This document shows, piece by piece, positions 6,768-7,033 of a stretch of DNA of 7,033 nt. A model generated the notes under the pieces. It did not search any database. It was not told where the DNA came from and saw nothing but the letters and a program-made list of their open reading frames with translations. Source of the stretch: Acidimicrobiaceae bacterium. GTDB taxonomy: Bacteria; Actinomycetota; Acidimicrobiia; Acidimicrobiales; UBA10347. The stretch's first letter is position 1, and each line of letters begins with the position of its first letter. The position numbers were made by a program, and so were the translations under genes. The DNA is taken from assembly GCA_003485885.1 (NCBI GenBank), contig DNHM01000394.1, forward strand, positions 930 to 7,962, written 5' to 3'.

Positions 6768-7033
6768 CTATGTGTTGATAGGGCCGACTTCGTGGGAGAG
6801 CACGGCGACGAGGAAGTCGGATTCTGGGGTGAATGGCCGCACGTCCCAGCTGTCGAGTTCGAGCTGAATCTGCAAACCGGCCGCAACGACATCTGAACGA
6901 AATTCGTGGAGTTCATAGTCGCGGTGGAGCCCAAAACCAATCACGATTCGGCCGCCTTTGGTGATGTGTCGCCCGAGCCGGGTCAGAACCTCGATCCGAG
7001 TGCTGGGCGCGAGGAACGTAGCCACATTGCCTG
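6768..7033 (-). CDS. Class I SAM-dependent methyltransferase, C-terminal part only
   Basis: This gene enters from the right edge on the - strand and ends with TAG at 6770-6768; 87 residues are visible. The visible start reads GNVATFLAPSTRIEVLTRLGRHITKGGRIVIGF split over about 30 residues: a GNV-x-x-F block, a helix, then the KGGRIVIGF strand-turn typical of the post-motif region of class I methyltransferases. It is followed by the region about AAGLQIQLEL...WDVRPF...DFLVAVLSH, which is the usual last two beta strands of the Rossmann fold. The SAM-binding motif I glycine loop and the real start are outside the window. A GTG at 7025 is open but is internal, since conserved residues (GN) precede it. 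The substrate is unknown. Its stop lies 11 bases from the lipoprotein stop, in convergent orientation. Confidence 0.75.
   Translation of the reverse strand, partial: GNVATFLAPSTRIEVLTRLGRHITKGGRIVIGFGLHRDYELHEFRSDVVAAGLQIQLELDSWDVRPFTPESDFLVAVLSHEVGPINT

Noticed and set aside
6699..6896. 65-codon + strand frame after the lipoprotein
   Set aside because: It is antisense to the methyltransferase C-terminus, whose translation matches family features. The + frame has no such support.

Overview
The window is GC-rich and almost entirely coding, with frequent GTG starts and 4-base gene overlaps. The substrate-binding protein begins with a run of Asp/Glu of the kind often seen just behind the lipid-anchored cysteine of actinobacterial lipoproteins. 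A small lipoprotein near the right end has a Thr/Glu/Pro-rich linker. Together these suggest a high-GC Gram-positive bacterium, probably an actinobacterium and perhaps a marine Acidimicrobiia-type lineage. The phylum is inferred from style only; there is no rRNA or other marker.

Layout: positions 1-5189 hold a complete ABC importer of the peptide/nickel (Dpp/Opp/Gsi) class, apart from the missing 5' end of the first gene. The order is substrate-binding lipoprotein, DppB-type permease, DppC-type permease, first ATPase, second ATPase, all on the + strand. Junctions are +6, -8, +1 and -4 bases, so this is one tightly coupled operon. The two ATPases look like the two halves of the E. coli fused ATPase GsiA (glutathione importer) encoded as separate genes. 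Both have GsiA-like tails and lack the cysteine-containing C-terminal extension usual in DppD/OppD and DppF/OppF. The substrate cannot be read from the sequence; a peptide or peptide-like compound is most likely.

After a 44-base gap (5190-5233) come a CobW/COG0523 (G3E) GTPase, a putative metal chaperone at 5234-6109, and, overlapping it by 4 bases (ATGA), a small unrecognised lipoprotein with four cysteines besides the lipid-anchor cysteine (6106-6756). They may be a continuation of the transporter operon or a separate two-gene unit; no promoter or terminator is recognisable in the gap.

A class I SAM-dependent methyltransferase enters from the right edge on the - strand and ends 11 bases from the lipoprotein stop (convergent arrangement). 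Only its last 87 residues are inside the window.

Overall this is mostly an ordinary transport locus. The least explained part is the GTPase-lipoprotein pair and its possible link, through metal or metal-chelate uptake, to the importer. There are no RNA genes, mobile elements or CRISPR arrays that I can see, and no gene-free stretch longer than 44 bases.
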